Part shown: in pieces, positions 33,549 to 45,500 of the stretch | Layout: the number at the start of each line of letters is the position of its first letter | How positions within the stretch are numbered: the stretch's first letter is position 1 | From: Ascidia mentula | Lineage: Eukaryota > Chordata > Ascidiacea > Phlebobranchia > Ascidiidae | DNA length: 64,000 nt | Assembly: GCA_947561715.1 (NCBI GenBank) | Contig: OX387205.1 | Coordinates: 12,033,001 to 12,097,000, forward strand | Reading direction: 5' to 3' | Position numbers and translations under genes: made by a program | The notes under the pieces: generated by a model | Database searches by the model: none | Told to the model about the DNA's origin: nothing | The model's input: only the letters and a program-made list of their open reading frames with translations

Positions 33549-34459
33549 GTAAGGCGGGAAAGCAATGCTGATTCTTTTTCTTCCTTTCTGCCGGCCTTCC
33601 CTTCTAAACGCATTTTCTAGCTTTTTTTCTACATTCACGTCGATTTTAGCTAAAACAAATGTAAAGACAATCATGTTCACGACTTTTTGGACATCCTCAA
33701 AATTATGCTAGTTAATGGTAATTATCAAATTATGCATTTGAAAGGTGACGTTTTCTAACTTTTTTTATACCTATTTGAAAGAATAATTCACAAAGGCTTT
33801 CATAAGCAATCAAATTTGAGCGCTTTTATATTCATTGGTTAAGTGCTTATCTAGAATTGACAAAAGTTCACAGATTCAGTGTAGATATTTTGCATTCGGA
33901 AATTCTGCAACACTAAAGAATGCGGACAAACTGCCTTAACGCCATTCTTGTGATACAGATTGATTACGCTTATGGCGGTATTCCAACACGTTCCTTTGTA
34001 CATAATCAAGGCAGCGGCGTACAACTTCCAAACTATATTTCAGCCAATGTGCATTTTCTACTTTCATGCACTCAAATCAGAGGTAAGGTCCCGGAAACTA
34101 AAATTTAAAGTCAGAATCAATCATTACCTGCGGATAAATGAGTAACTTTTAGATAAACTATGTTGGTCATGCCTAATTTTCCGTTGATCGTTCTCCTACG
34201 CTGATTGCATTGCTACATTGAAATATGTACAATGTATTTTGATTTTTAGAGAAATTCCTCGAAGAAAGTCGGAACACTGGCCCGGAATGCCAGCTGTAGG
34301 TAATTCCAGCATCACTGGGAGCATCATTTCACGTTGATCGCTTCGACGGTTTTGTCGCTGTTTCCATGCGTCCTCAAAAAACGGGTGTTCGCTAAAGAAT
34401 GCTATAAGATATTGGTGCCTTACATGTTAAAAACATGAGGTAATATTTTCCATACCAAC

Positions 34460-34561
34460 CTCGTGGCAGTGATAAAGCTCATATTGCGAACATTCATTCC
34501 TCTGGTTTTCGTCATAGCTCAGTAGGCACAGTTCACGCATCATCGGTTTCGTGGCGAAGTC
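34460..34561 (-). CDS. Exon-like Cys-containing segment, minus strand
   Basis: A 102-base segment bordered on the minus strand by a strong pyrimidine tract plus CAG and by GTTGGT. It reads 34 codons without a stop, with cysteines in the pattern C-x11-C-x8-C-x-C and many charged residues. The frame is also open upstream to about 34711. No family recognised, and no neighbouring exon established. Confidence 0.25.
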
Positions 34562-35619
34562 CTGAGAGAAAAGAGAAACACTACAAGAAGCAACATTAGG
34601 ACCATAGGCTCCGACGCATTTGGAGGGTCGCGTGCACTCCACGCCAGAGTGCAACTGGAATGGGGGGAATGAGGCCCCCTTGGTGGAGCGCGACCCCGTC
34701 GCATTCTTCACGTTTCAATGGAAATTTGGCACTCCGCGTACTTCGTGCGTTTGCGTGTTTTCGTTCAAGGGCCTTGCGTGAAAACACTTTATGGAAGTCA
34801 ACGTGGGGATTTCAATTCCCCTTCTAAAGAATTTCATTTGTTTAGTGAAGATCATGAGGTCAAATTCTTACTTCAGTATAGCTTTAAAGATTTACTCAAA
34901 TCTGAATTTATCTAAAGCGAAATCTAAAGCGAAGTCAGAAAGCTATAACATTTAAGTTTCTGCTGATGATGAATGAAAAGCTTTCGATTTGCTTTCCGGT
35001 GTCTTTAATGAAATACTTTTCTACGTCATGTCATGCAAAGTATTTCTAAATTTCCTATGACATTACTGCGTTTCTGTAGTATATATTATCAAAGTTAAAA
35101 GCATTGCTGCACTTCATGTTGCACGATTTCTATACTGCAACAGCTAAATCATGACGTGGAAGCCGGGGGAAATCACCACGTAAAGTGTACGGCATCTTAG
35201 TACATGCATGACTGCGGAGAGGGTGTTTTGAAAAGAAAAATTGTCCAATTCAACGTTGCAGCCTTTCGCACGCGATGCCAAAATCCCCTTAAAAAAGAAT
35301 CACAGGATAAAACGTCAACCTGGCCAAAACTCTTTTACAGACAATTCTTCAAAATGTTTTTGAAATCGAAATTGATGTATCGGATTTCCCGATGCTCAAA
35401 TAACAATTACCACATTAGACTTATAAGGCAATTACTTAAAAATTCTCAAAAATAGCATCGAAAATTTCCGTAAAGTTTATAAATTGATTTCCTATGCTTA
35501 AAGACAACATCTACAAGAGCTTGAGTGATGGAATACATTTATTTTTGGATTGGATATCTACGTCTTAATCATGTATTGTCAGACGACTGCCGCTCCTGTT
35601 TTTTTTAAAACTAAACATA

Positions 35620-35937
35620 TTAATTACACAGTGGGAAGCAGTGTCGTGTAGCAGTGAAACCACAACATTTTCGAAATAAAAATAAACATGAAGGACAGAG
35701 CTGTGTGGGAGTGTTGGTGGCTGCGTTGTTTCCAGACGTGATCGACAAATAAGCGCGGTATTTTTTACACAAGTACGCAAGTTTCACATTAAACAATAAG
35801 TTTCGGTGTTCAGAGATGTGGGAATGAACCACAGAGTTAAGTTTAAAAAGTTTATTAAACCACGAAAGCACGAACGAAGCTGACAGGCTAACATAAACAA
35901 GTATGAGGAAAACAGACAGCTTGCTGCACATAATCAT
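35620..35937 (-). CDS. Small secreted Cys-rich ORF (hypothetical)
   Basis: An intronless minus-strand ORF of 105 codons from ATG 35937. Residues 5-22 are strongly hydrophobic (SKLSVFLILVYVSLSASF), a good signal peptide. The middle is basic, and the last 27 residues carry six cysteines in the pattern C-x2-C-x6-C-C-x7-C-x3-C just before the stop. The layout of signal, pro-region and Cys-rich tail resembles a secreted peptide precursor, but no family is recognised. No clear TATA box or polyadenylation signal was found, so chance remains possible. Confidence 0.3.
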   Translation of the reverse strand: MIMCSKLSVFLILVYVSLSASFVLSWFNKLFKLNSVVHSHISEHRNLLFNVKLAYLCKKYRAYLSITSGNNAATNTPTQLCPSCLFLFRKCCGFTATRHCFPLCN

Positions 35938-38900
35938 ACATTTTTACCAAGATTTACTTTCAGACAAATGCAAACATCTTTTAAGTAACCATGGAGACAA
36001 TAATATGAATTTTGTAAGATGCATTAACATGGCCACTGTTTGCCACTGACCTTCTAGTTCGAAGTAGTGGCGATTTGTATACAAACATGTTTATGTAACG
36101 AACAGTTGAGTAAAAACTTAACGTCTGACAGTAAGATCATGTTCCTTGATTTTGAAGGGTTATAAAAAGTGGGCATCATTCCATGTCGAGTCGCTGCAAC
36201 AGTCGCAAGCTGTGGGCCGCGCGTTAGGTGACAAGCGGCCGAATTGGTCGTCATGACGCATTCCCTTCCTGTCGGGCAAACCATCAGATCGAGCGCGCAA
36301 CGCGCTTGCTCAGAGCGTTACAGCACTATGAATGCATGAATACTTTGGTGTCCTAAATTCCGGCGGCACGAAGCCATTTCCGTACAGTGCGACGCACACA
36401 ATGCACACAATTGACTCGGGAAGAGATTACTGTAGCATTCTCATGTTGCAGTCCGCTTGCGTGGCGCCCGGTCGCACATAACAAACGGCGAAGTAGGGTT
36501 CCTGCGGCGTGTCTATTCATACGTGGCAGCTAGGTGTATGAATTGCCAGCGTGCAGTTTGCTTCTGTTTGATGCATTCCAGACGAGCACCGTATTGGAGA
36601 AGAAGCGTGCAACTGCCGAAAGGCTGAAGGCAAAAGGTACAAGAGTTTTTGATCAGAGTGGGCAGCTTGCCTTAGTAACTACATGGACTTCAGGACAACC
36701 GCACGGGTGGTGATTTCTTGCATTATGAATTAGATATGCCCAGGTTGTTTTTTTGCTGAGTTGTTAAGCGCATATGGAGCTTTACAATCGTATCTACATG
36801 CTGATGATACTTCCCAATGCATCAGAAAGTAATTACAACTGATATCATTCCACATAAATCAAAACACACACAGTAAATATTATTAAACTTCTGCATCGTT
36901 CAGGTGTACGTAGCTTATTAACAGGTCTGCTTTGTCTTGATTCTCGGAGTGCAGTCGCTATTGGAACTGTGACGTCACAATCAGCGTTTGCATTCTACAA
37001 CGATGACGACGCGACTCGACCGCTTGCTCCCGCAGCCTAAATGGAACGTCGGGCCCGTGCGAATGCTGCAACGGATCCCTGTATGCAAAGTTCCTTACGC
37101 AGGTATTGTGGCTTCTTTTGTTCAACGGCGTTAACAAACGAACGTGCCTTATGCACAGGTCTGACCGAGCCTAGTTTGTATGTAATATACCGTCTGGACC
37201 GGAGAACGCAATTTGAATAGGCCCAGATATAGCTCCTCCCCATTCGCGTGTAGCAAATGTGTAGACGTGGTTATTGGAAATCGCCTATTCATGCGCGTTT
37301 GCAACAGTGTTGTTATGCAAACATTCTACTTTACAAGCTGGTAACGCACTTTGTTTAACTATTAGAACAAAAAATGCACACAATTTTATTGCAATATTTT
37401 TGTATTTACTACTGTGTAAAAGGCAGGTGTGTCTTTGTATATTTGATATTCTTGATTGATTCTGGATTTCAACTAATCCGTAACTATTGGAGAAATAAGG
37501 ATAAACAACACTGTAAGCAGACCATTCACTGCAGCGAAATAACGGATACGTGATCCGATACCGACTATTGATTTTGACGATACCGCGGTCTATAGTGTCG
37601 CATGAGTGAAATACAAAATAGAGTTTCCCTTAAAACACCTAAATAAGCTGGTATGCAAGGCGCGATTTGTTTGGCGAAGTTCCATGGCGCAGGCATGCAA
37701 TGGCAAGAGGTTCGAAGTCCTTTTGAACGATACTTTGCATTGGAGCACTTATGCTCATACTCACTGTGGATATGTTGTTTGCCAGTGCAGATAGAGTGCT
37801 GGTTCCATGCACCGCTTTATCGCATTGTTGCGTTTCAAAGGTCAACGAACGGACGTGGCCGTAAATTTTGGATGTTTTGTTTTGTCAATCAAAGGCCAAT
37901 CGCCGGTTTTAGTTGCTGATAATTTCGAATGTGGAACTATGAATTATTGCTGTTGGCAAATCGAAGCGGTAAATTTTGTTACCACTGCAATTTGTTTATT
38001 TGCAATTACAAACAAACAAACAGTGCAAAAAAGTATGGGACCTTCGGCCAATATTGCACGCACTTTTGTCAATCAGAACCGAAAAAGTTATTTTTCGGCG
38101 TAGTTCAATTTTTCGCACCAGATTTTACATAATGTTTCCTCGCAGCGTTCCTGGCAACTGAGGCAGCGTTGTTTGCACTGGAAAGGTTCTTATCTTCTGT
38201 GCAAACCTTAAGCATTGCACAGCGATTAGGTTGTAGTTAATCATGTATCAGATCCCTGATCGGGCTTAATTAACTCGCGTTCGATAACTTTATATGGGAA
38301 CTTCACGCCCAGTGCAAACAGTCGCCGATGTGCTCGCGTTTTGGGAAGTGGTTTTTATCACAGTCAATTCCTGTTTGATTTTGATTGGCGCAGCTGCGTG
38401 CTGAAAGTCGCGTTATTCTGGAGAGATGGCGTGATTTTTTTTGCAGCGCTTTAGTCATAGTAAGTCTTGGGATACTTCCAAATATTAATAATGATGAAGG
38501 AATTGTGATTGGTGCAGAGCGTTACCACATATCATAGCTTCGTTCTTATGCACAGGTTCATTTCGTTGAGAAGTTTTGTACTTTGTTGCATAAACGAATT
38601 GGATTCTTTTCAATCGCGTTTGGAAATCGAACAGGCAATAGCCATATACATATGCGTACAGGTGGCGATAAAAAGGTATACGAAGGCTGCGCTATACGTA
38701 ACTGAGGCAGCTGTAATCATAAATATTTCCCACCATATCAAATGACGTAACAATTCCGCTTTTGCCTGGGTAACTTAAACAAGTACGTTTTTTGCGCTAC
38801 AACAGGTCTTCCATTTCATTGGAACGTTTATTTTCTGTCTTGCGAGCGTCGGTTGTTGTTTGCCTCCGCTTCGCAGATCAGCGTCATACAGTTTATGAAG

Positions 38901-41900
38901 GCATCAGGAGGTCATTTCTGTGCCATTCCTTTTACACCAAGCGCTTGATTGGTCACCAGTATCTGCCGACAGGAATTTTGACGGAACGGGTTGCAGGTCG
39001 TTCGGCGCGCAATTGTCAGTAAGGTCGCGCGCTGACACTCCAGTGATAAAACCATTCGCGTCTGGTTAGTTCAAAAACCGAGCAATGTCCGCCTTTGAAA
39101 TTTACCATCGATGTTCAACACTTGACCTCACTTAATTCAGAGGACCGGTGCCGCCCGACGCCGACGCCGACGCCGATCATCAAGGATTCCAAGTTGAAAT
39201 TCCTTTATGATTACCTTGGACCACGTTAGCCAATGAGAAACGTGGATCAAGAATCCGCGGTTGTTGTACTACAGTCTTAAAATGTAGTCCATGTTTGCAA
39301 CCTATAAACCACTGATGTATAGTTGTGAAAAGATCTAACTTCCGGTGCGGGTGTGAGCACAATTCTATCCTCGTATGGAAATATCTATAAGACAGTAGAA
39401 CCAAACTTTCACTTGCATTGAAGCTTTTTGCTGCTGGTGTTGAAGTATTCGTGTCATGGAACGTAAAACGCAACGCAGATTTTCGATTGCCCTAAATTTA
39501 CTCGTTATTCAGTGACAGGCATTACGTAAGTTTCCTGCGCCGAGCAGAACCTGGAGTTACCGAACGGAGAATTGCATCAAAAAAAGGTATTGTAAGCGCA
39601 ACGATGGGCCAGCTCTGCGAGAGAATGGAAAGAGAAAGGCCGAGGAAAGAATGGAAAATTCGCCTCGCGCCGTTTGACCTCATGGGTCAAAGAACCCGGA
39701 AAAAAGGGCGATGGCTTCCCAACGAGAAGTCTGCCACACATTCCCTACAATCTATGGCAGGCACCTTTTGGGAGTAAAACCACTCAGTTGCGTAATTACG
39801 TCAGGTTAAGTTTAGTTATGAAACTTTGCTTGCAAGGTTAGCAGGAAATTAGCGGGTATTTGTTTGGGAATATCGTTACCGCAAAGTTTTTGTTGTGCAA
39901 ACATTGCAAAGATCAGTCAGTCTCGACAATCGCATTTGATGTGAAATGCTTTCGAAATCACCACGATCGTGAAAATATGACAGCGCTTGCGCCCCACGTG
40001 GTGTAATTTTGTTGTCACACTGGATAGTTGTAATTGTCGAAAATAACGTAACACATGAAGTTTTTAAACACTTTGAAAAGTGTCTTTTTGCAGCTTGCGA
40101 TTTTTGATATCGTGGCAAGCTGTCAAGGTCTTTGTACGCAAACAAAGTTTTTTGTAGACTTTAACGGTCAGTTTTAATTTCAACGTAGACATGATACGAC
40201 ACAAACAGAAACTGAAGTAATTTCATGTTCGTGGCATTTTATTTAAACTCACTGGAAAGAACACGATGTTCGAGGTTTTTTTTTGTTTCGTCCTTGGAGG
40301 ACTTCTGCTTCGCTAATTTCCAAACTTTGTTGTCCCCTTTCCCTTTGCGGCGCGTGGAAACCAGCCTGCGTATTTGCCGGGACCCGGCATGTTTACTAAA
40401 CAGAAGAAAACTCGATCGCAATCGATGGTCGGGAAAGCCGCGTGACGTCACTCCCTGCGTATGGAGTGTTACGGTCACCTGTCCGTGACGTCATATTGTC
40501 GGTTTCGCGACTGATCTTCGTAAGAGGGAGAAAGTCGAACAGACCTTTGTTTTGTATCGTTTACTTCCGATAGTTTGAAACGGTGAAAGAGGCGCCAAAA
40601 TGTGATATAATTTTCTGTGCACTCAAATCAGTACAAAAGATGTAGGCATGACAAGTAGGAAAGGGCCGATATGGAGTTTTTTTAGCGCATCGGGTCAAGT
40701 ACATTTGCCCCAAAATGGGCTCCCCCGACAGCAATTGTATCGAAGTATTGTGATAGTTGATTGATAGCATGGTAATTCTACACATTGGTGAGAAATTGTG
40801 ATACCGTGGTAATGCTGCCGAGCGAATGTGAATTGAATGCGGAATATTAATGGATGTCTGCAGGACAAAGCCGGTTGATGACACCGCTTGATAAGATTGC
40901 GCTCTGTGGTTGAAACACTTGAATTGTCGTCCGTGGGTGATTGTTACATCGTAGAGATCTGCTCACAACTGTGTTGGTAAGGGTCAATGATTTTGGTGCA
41001 AATTATCAGTGATATTACCGATCGTTTTGTTGCGTGGATGTGCAAAAAGGCAGATTTTCTGGAATAGGTTTGACGTTGTTCAGAATTCCCATCTTGTGGT
41101 AATGTGCATTTTGATTTATGCCACCGCTGTCACTTAGTTTCGCATTAAAATGGCACACAAACGTATCGACAACCCAAAACGTTTTTAATTATGCGTTGTT
41201 GTGCAACTTCAACTATTTTCTGTTAGCCTGCAACTATACCTCGGCGAAACAATTGCAACTTCAAATTAACCTCATTATGAAACGCGAAGAGGCGACGCAA
41301 TATCATCTCGAGTTCAGGTCTGCGTTTTCCAAGCGTTCAGGCCCCGAGGCTGACCGGAGCTGTGGGAAGACACGCCGCAATTTAAAAGTTCTGGCGTGGG
41401 ACCAGGAGTTTCAGAAAGCGCTTCATCGGGTTGTGTTTAAAAGTTTTCCTCAGTGCTGTTGGCGGCGATGTTTTGTGCCTCAGCTCGCTGCTGCTGCTGC
41501 AAACCTACCATGCGTGCGAATGCGGTTGGGCGGGTTTAGGAATTTGCTCTCCAACGAGCAAAATGCCGTCGGGTTGCATTGCACGCAAGTACGACTTTGA
41601 GCTTATTGTAAGGCACAAACGCCCACCGCCTTTAATGAGACGCCACTGTTAAAGATCTGCTTTTGTTTTCAATTTAGGGGATGCATTTCCAAATGGTCTC
41701 TGAATTTTTTTCCTATTTTTCGCAATGCAATAAAGTGTTACGTTAGTTGGGGACCATTCCCCAACAGCTACCAAACAAATGCGTTAAAAAGAAGAAAACT
41801 TACGTCGATTACCCAAAAATCAAAATAAAACCAAACGTAATACAAGGGTATTTCGTTATCCTCTAGTTTAAACTCATTTTTATTGGCCTAATTATGTCAG

Positions 41901-42540
41901 AAGGGCATATTGACAAACTGTTTCAAAACAGTCCCAACTATTCAAATTTAATTCAACATTTGTGTCGCAAGTTTTCCAGCCACTCCAAAAACCAACTGCT
42001 GGATTCACGCGACCGCCGCACGCTGTTACCTGATCCGCTGTAATCGCGCCCAACCCTCGAGGGGCGAAATACCAGGAATGCGGCGTCTTGCTCGGGCCGG
42101 TGACCTGGTGGGCTGTTGCGCAACGGCCTTGCTTGTACTTGGAGCGCAAGGATACGCTTTATAGACAAGCTTAGTCGGAAACCGGGTCCACGCGTGCAGT
42201 GCGCGTTTGCAAACCGACCGAACCGGAATAGGAGTTGGAATGTCACTCCCAAAGATCGAAAAAAAGTAAGCTCTAGGGCTTGTAGGTTGGTACTGCTTCA
42301 TGTCGCACAGGAAAGTACGATCAGATGCTGTCGTGCGCAAAAACGCCTAAAAGTTTTGCAGAAATTCACATCAGTCCTTTTGCCCATTACACTGTTTTGG
42401 AACAAGGCTTGGGTAGTGTTATGAATCGTTTTTTATTTAGTTTTATAAATCGAAATTGCGCTCCTTTTGCAAAACTTTGCCCAGGAATAAATAATTGTGA
42501 TCAAAATGAACACCGTTATAAATAAAAATATATATATATT
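35938..42540. other. Gene-poor region with GC-richer, CpG-containing blocks
   Basis: No domain-bearing ORF was found. GC-richer blocks lie at about 36.2-37.3, 39.1-39.2 (a short GACGCC repeat at 39152-39175), 40.3-40.5 and 42.0-42.3 kb. One exon-like segment at 36584-36636 has an acceptor, a donor and open frames but cannot be linked to others. Short ORFs elsewhere lack splice or domain support. Confidence 0.4.
40443..40493. promoter_or_regulatory. Pair of palindromic CRE sites in a GC-rich block
   Basis: TGACGTCA occurs at 40443-40450 and again at 40486-40493, 43 bases apart, within a CpG-containing block. This octamer is the consensus for CREB/ATF-type factors. A promoter or enhancer role is inference; no adjacent start site was identified. 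Confidence 0.3.
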
Positions 42541-45500
42541 AAAAACTGAAGTTTTTGAAAAAGCAAAACTTTTAGTTATAATTGCAAGATACCATAACAT
42601 GGGAATCCCCACTAAAAGTAGGTCAAGATACAGTTGTTGGTTTTCATGGTGAGCGATTCACCGCATACTTATGCGTTGAAAGAACACACCCTAATGCAAA
42701 GGTGCCGCCTCTTCAATTGTCTGCATAGAAATTTAGGCGCTCATTTTGTCCTAGGATGCAGGCCCACGGACTAGGTAAAACAAAAGCGAATCATGCACTC
42801 CCAAGCCAGTCAGTGGCATCCTGCGGGCCCTCGGGGCACGTCAAGCCCGGGCCGAGGTAATGACGCCCTTTTATTGCGTCCATTGTGGCGGCGTTGAAAA
42901 GCCAAACGTTATTTATTTTCGCTTTTTATTGCTGGAATCGCTCCGAGCCGTGCGACAAACCCTCGTTGTCGCTCCCATCGCCGGTCCAGGGTCGTAAGGT
43001 ATCGTCGCAGAGGGCTCGTAACCGGCTATTGCCGAGAGTTACTTGCTTCACTACTGCCGGTTCTTCCAAGTCGACGACTTCTCAGTGACCCGCGGCCAGA
43101 GCATAAGATAGACAAGAGAGGCAGGCGGCGTTTGGAAAAAATGCGCACGCAGCGTTACGATGGTGGTGTGTGTGAGGTTTTCAACTTGACCTTGCGTGCT
43201 GCGGTGTGCAAAAACTTGGTGGAATGTAGTATGCAGCCGCTCACACTGTGATGAGCAAATTGGTGGGTAGATTGTTTCAGCCGTTGGATGCGTGTTTCTT
43301 GTAGGGTAAAGTATATGTGAAGTTCACCATGCTTTGTAACTTAGTTAATTTCCACATGATTTTAGAGAAAGTTGATATACTTTGTGAGAAAGATAAAACT
43401 GTAAAGCGTAATGTGATAGTATTAGATAGGAGAGGACACTTAAAGAAGGTGGCAGTACGTTGTTTTGTGGCAGTGAAAAGTGTGGCTTAGATTCCCCATT
43501 ACTTCATCTGTTGTGAAGTAGTTTTTGCCGCAATAGTTAAATATGGATCGTTGCGACCTTTCGGACATGTCGTCATGGCATGCTAGGCATGTTGGAAGAA
43601 TTTCCGGCCGTTTGATGCGTTCCAGGGCATTGAATCAGAGCCTCGGGGACACGCCATTTTTCCATAAGGGCGGTTAGCACACGTAAATACGAACTCTCAT
43701 AACTCGGTTAGGGGTCATAACAGATGTGCCAGGGCCATGAATCGACAATTTCGCGCCGGAGTTGGGACTTTTGGGCGAATTAGCTTCAACGCGTGCCATG
43801 TTCCACGGCATGGACCCTCGCGTGACAATACTTAATGCCGTTTTGTGATCGTTTCGGGGTATCCATGCCTTTACTTTTTCGTGCCAGAGGCTGATGTCTT
43901 ATTGTCGAGCCGAGAATCCTTCGTGGAAAAACGCATGCTCGAAATAGGAAGAATTCGCCACGGACAGATGGAATTGTGCGGATCTGATCTCCGAATTTAA
44001 TTGTGGGATTTTCGAAGTCTAAAACGGTTGTTGATCGGTGATTTATTAATTATTTCTGAACCCATTTTCCAACATTTTCCGCGCTTTTGGATGCATTCTG
44101 TTTCCATAAACACCATAATGGCTTTTGTAACCAAATCGTTTGGTATTGAAATATATATGTAAACCTTGTAATGAACAAGGAAAATGTAGTATGTTACGTG
44201 CGAATCGCAACAACCATTATTTTTATAATTTCCTGTCTAGATTTTCAAGGAAAACTTTTCACAGTCCTGTGAACTTTAAGGCGTAAAAGGTTGGCACATT
44301 TGCTAAGGCCTCTCAATACCGCATCACGTCGTTCCCATTAAGGCGAAAAGTCGTGACGCAATATCTGTAGCTTTCCCAACTTCATCAAGCACGTTGCTTC
44401 CTAGAAATAGGACAAGGTTAATTGAAGGCCAACTTCGCCTTTATGGCCAAACAATTTAGGGAGCATTGTGTTTTTTTGTTTAAGAGCTTTCTCGAAAATT
44501 TTCGGTTAAAAAGTTGCGTGTGGTTGAGTATAGGATTCAACGTAGCATGAATTTCTGGTACAAGAGGTATATTTTCAAGGAGGGAAAAATATCCCTATAT
44601 GACAAACTTTTGAAAAGGAAGCACAATTCTCACGCAAATCATACATGCACCATAGTTAACAGTACGTTTTAATTTCCTGCCGCTTTCTACTGCCAAATGC
44701 AAGCGCATCAAAACTTACTCTTTTTTTAATAAACGCATCTTAGCACTTGCAGCTCGTGGCCAATTCCCTTGTAACCATTGCCGGAACGGTTTATTCCTGT
44801 GACATTAACGTAATAGTTATCGGTTTCGGGAAACGGCGGTTCGATCGAAATCGTTTCATTATCTCCTTGCAATCCACGCCGTTTCACAAACTGCTTTGGT
44901 GCCAAATGCCAATTAGACCCCCAGATTGTTCCCAGAAGCAATTTGGCGCAGCGTCATAGAAATATTATCTCGGGCCGATGAGAGCGGACCCTAAACGAAC
45001 TCTGCGGCCTTTTTTCCAACAGGAAGCTTTGACGCGTAACTTTGATACGTCGCTAGCCAGACAGGTGGACGCACATTAATTTAAATTTGCTTACGCATGT
45101 TCGGTCGTGCTATTCTGCTCGCCACACCTACAAAGTGCAAAAGGCTTCCGTAGCGGCGCAAAATGCAAATCGTTATCGCGCTTTAAATGCAACTTGGAAA
45201 GGCCGATAGTTCGCCACAGTTACCCGAAAGTTGCAAGCATGCATGCTGTAGAGACAGAGGGTTAACCGAGGAAAGGTAAAGTTTCAGCAGGATTAGTGGT
45301 CAATTTGATTGACCATCCGTTAGTAACTTACCAAGACTGACAGATTTCAGCCTGAAACTAAAATGTGTCGGATAATGGACATCCGTTAGTTGTCAATTTG
45401 TACAGACATGGAAAGTGAAGTGTCACATTTGCTTTGTGGGCGTGCACAGAAATATGTACTTTTATTCTCCCGTGGGGACAGTTTCAAATTAAGTGGCAGA

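Noticed and set aside
36796..36835. CTGATGA followed by GAAA, another possible hammerhead core
   Set aside because: No stem II or stem I pairing surrounds the boxes.
37660..37730. tRNA-like B box (GGTTCGAA) near 37.71 kb
   Set aside because: No matching A box at the right distance, no acceptor stem and no cloverleaf can be drawn.
41118..41600. 160-codon plus-strand ORF
   Set aside because: No ordered domain, odd composition, no splice context and no recognised similarity; length is compatible with chance in a GC-richer block.
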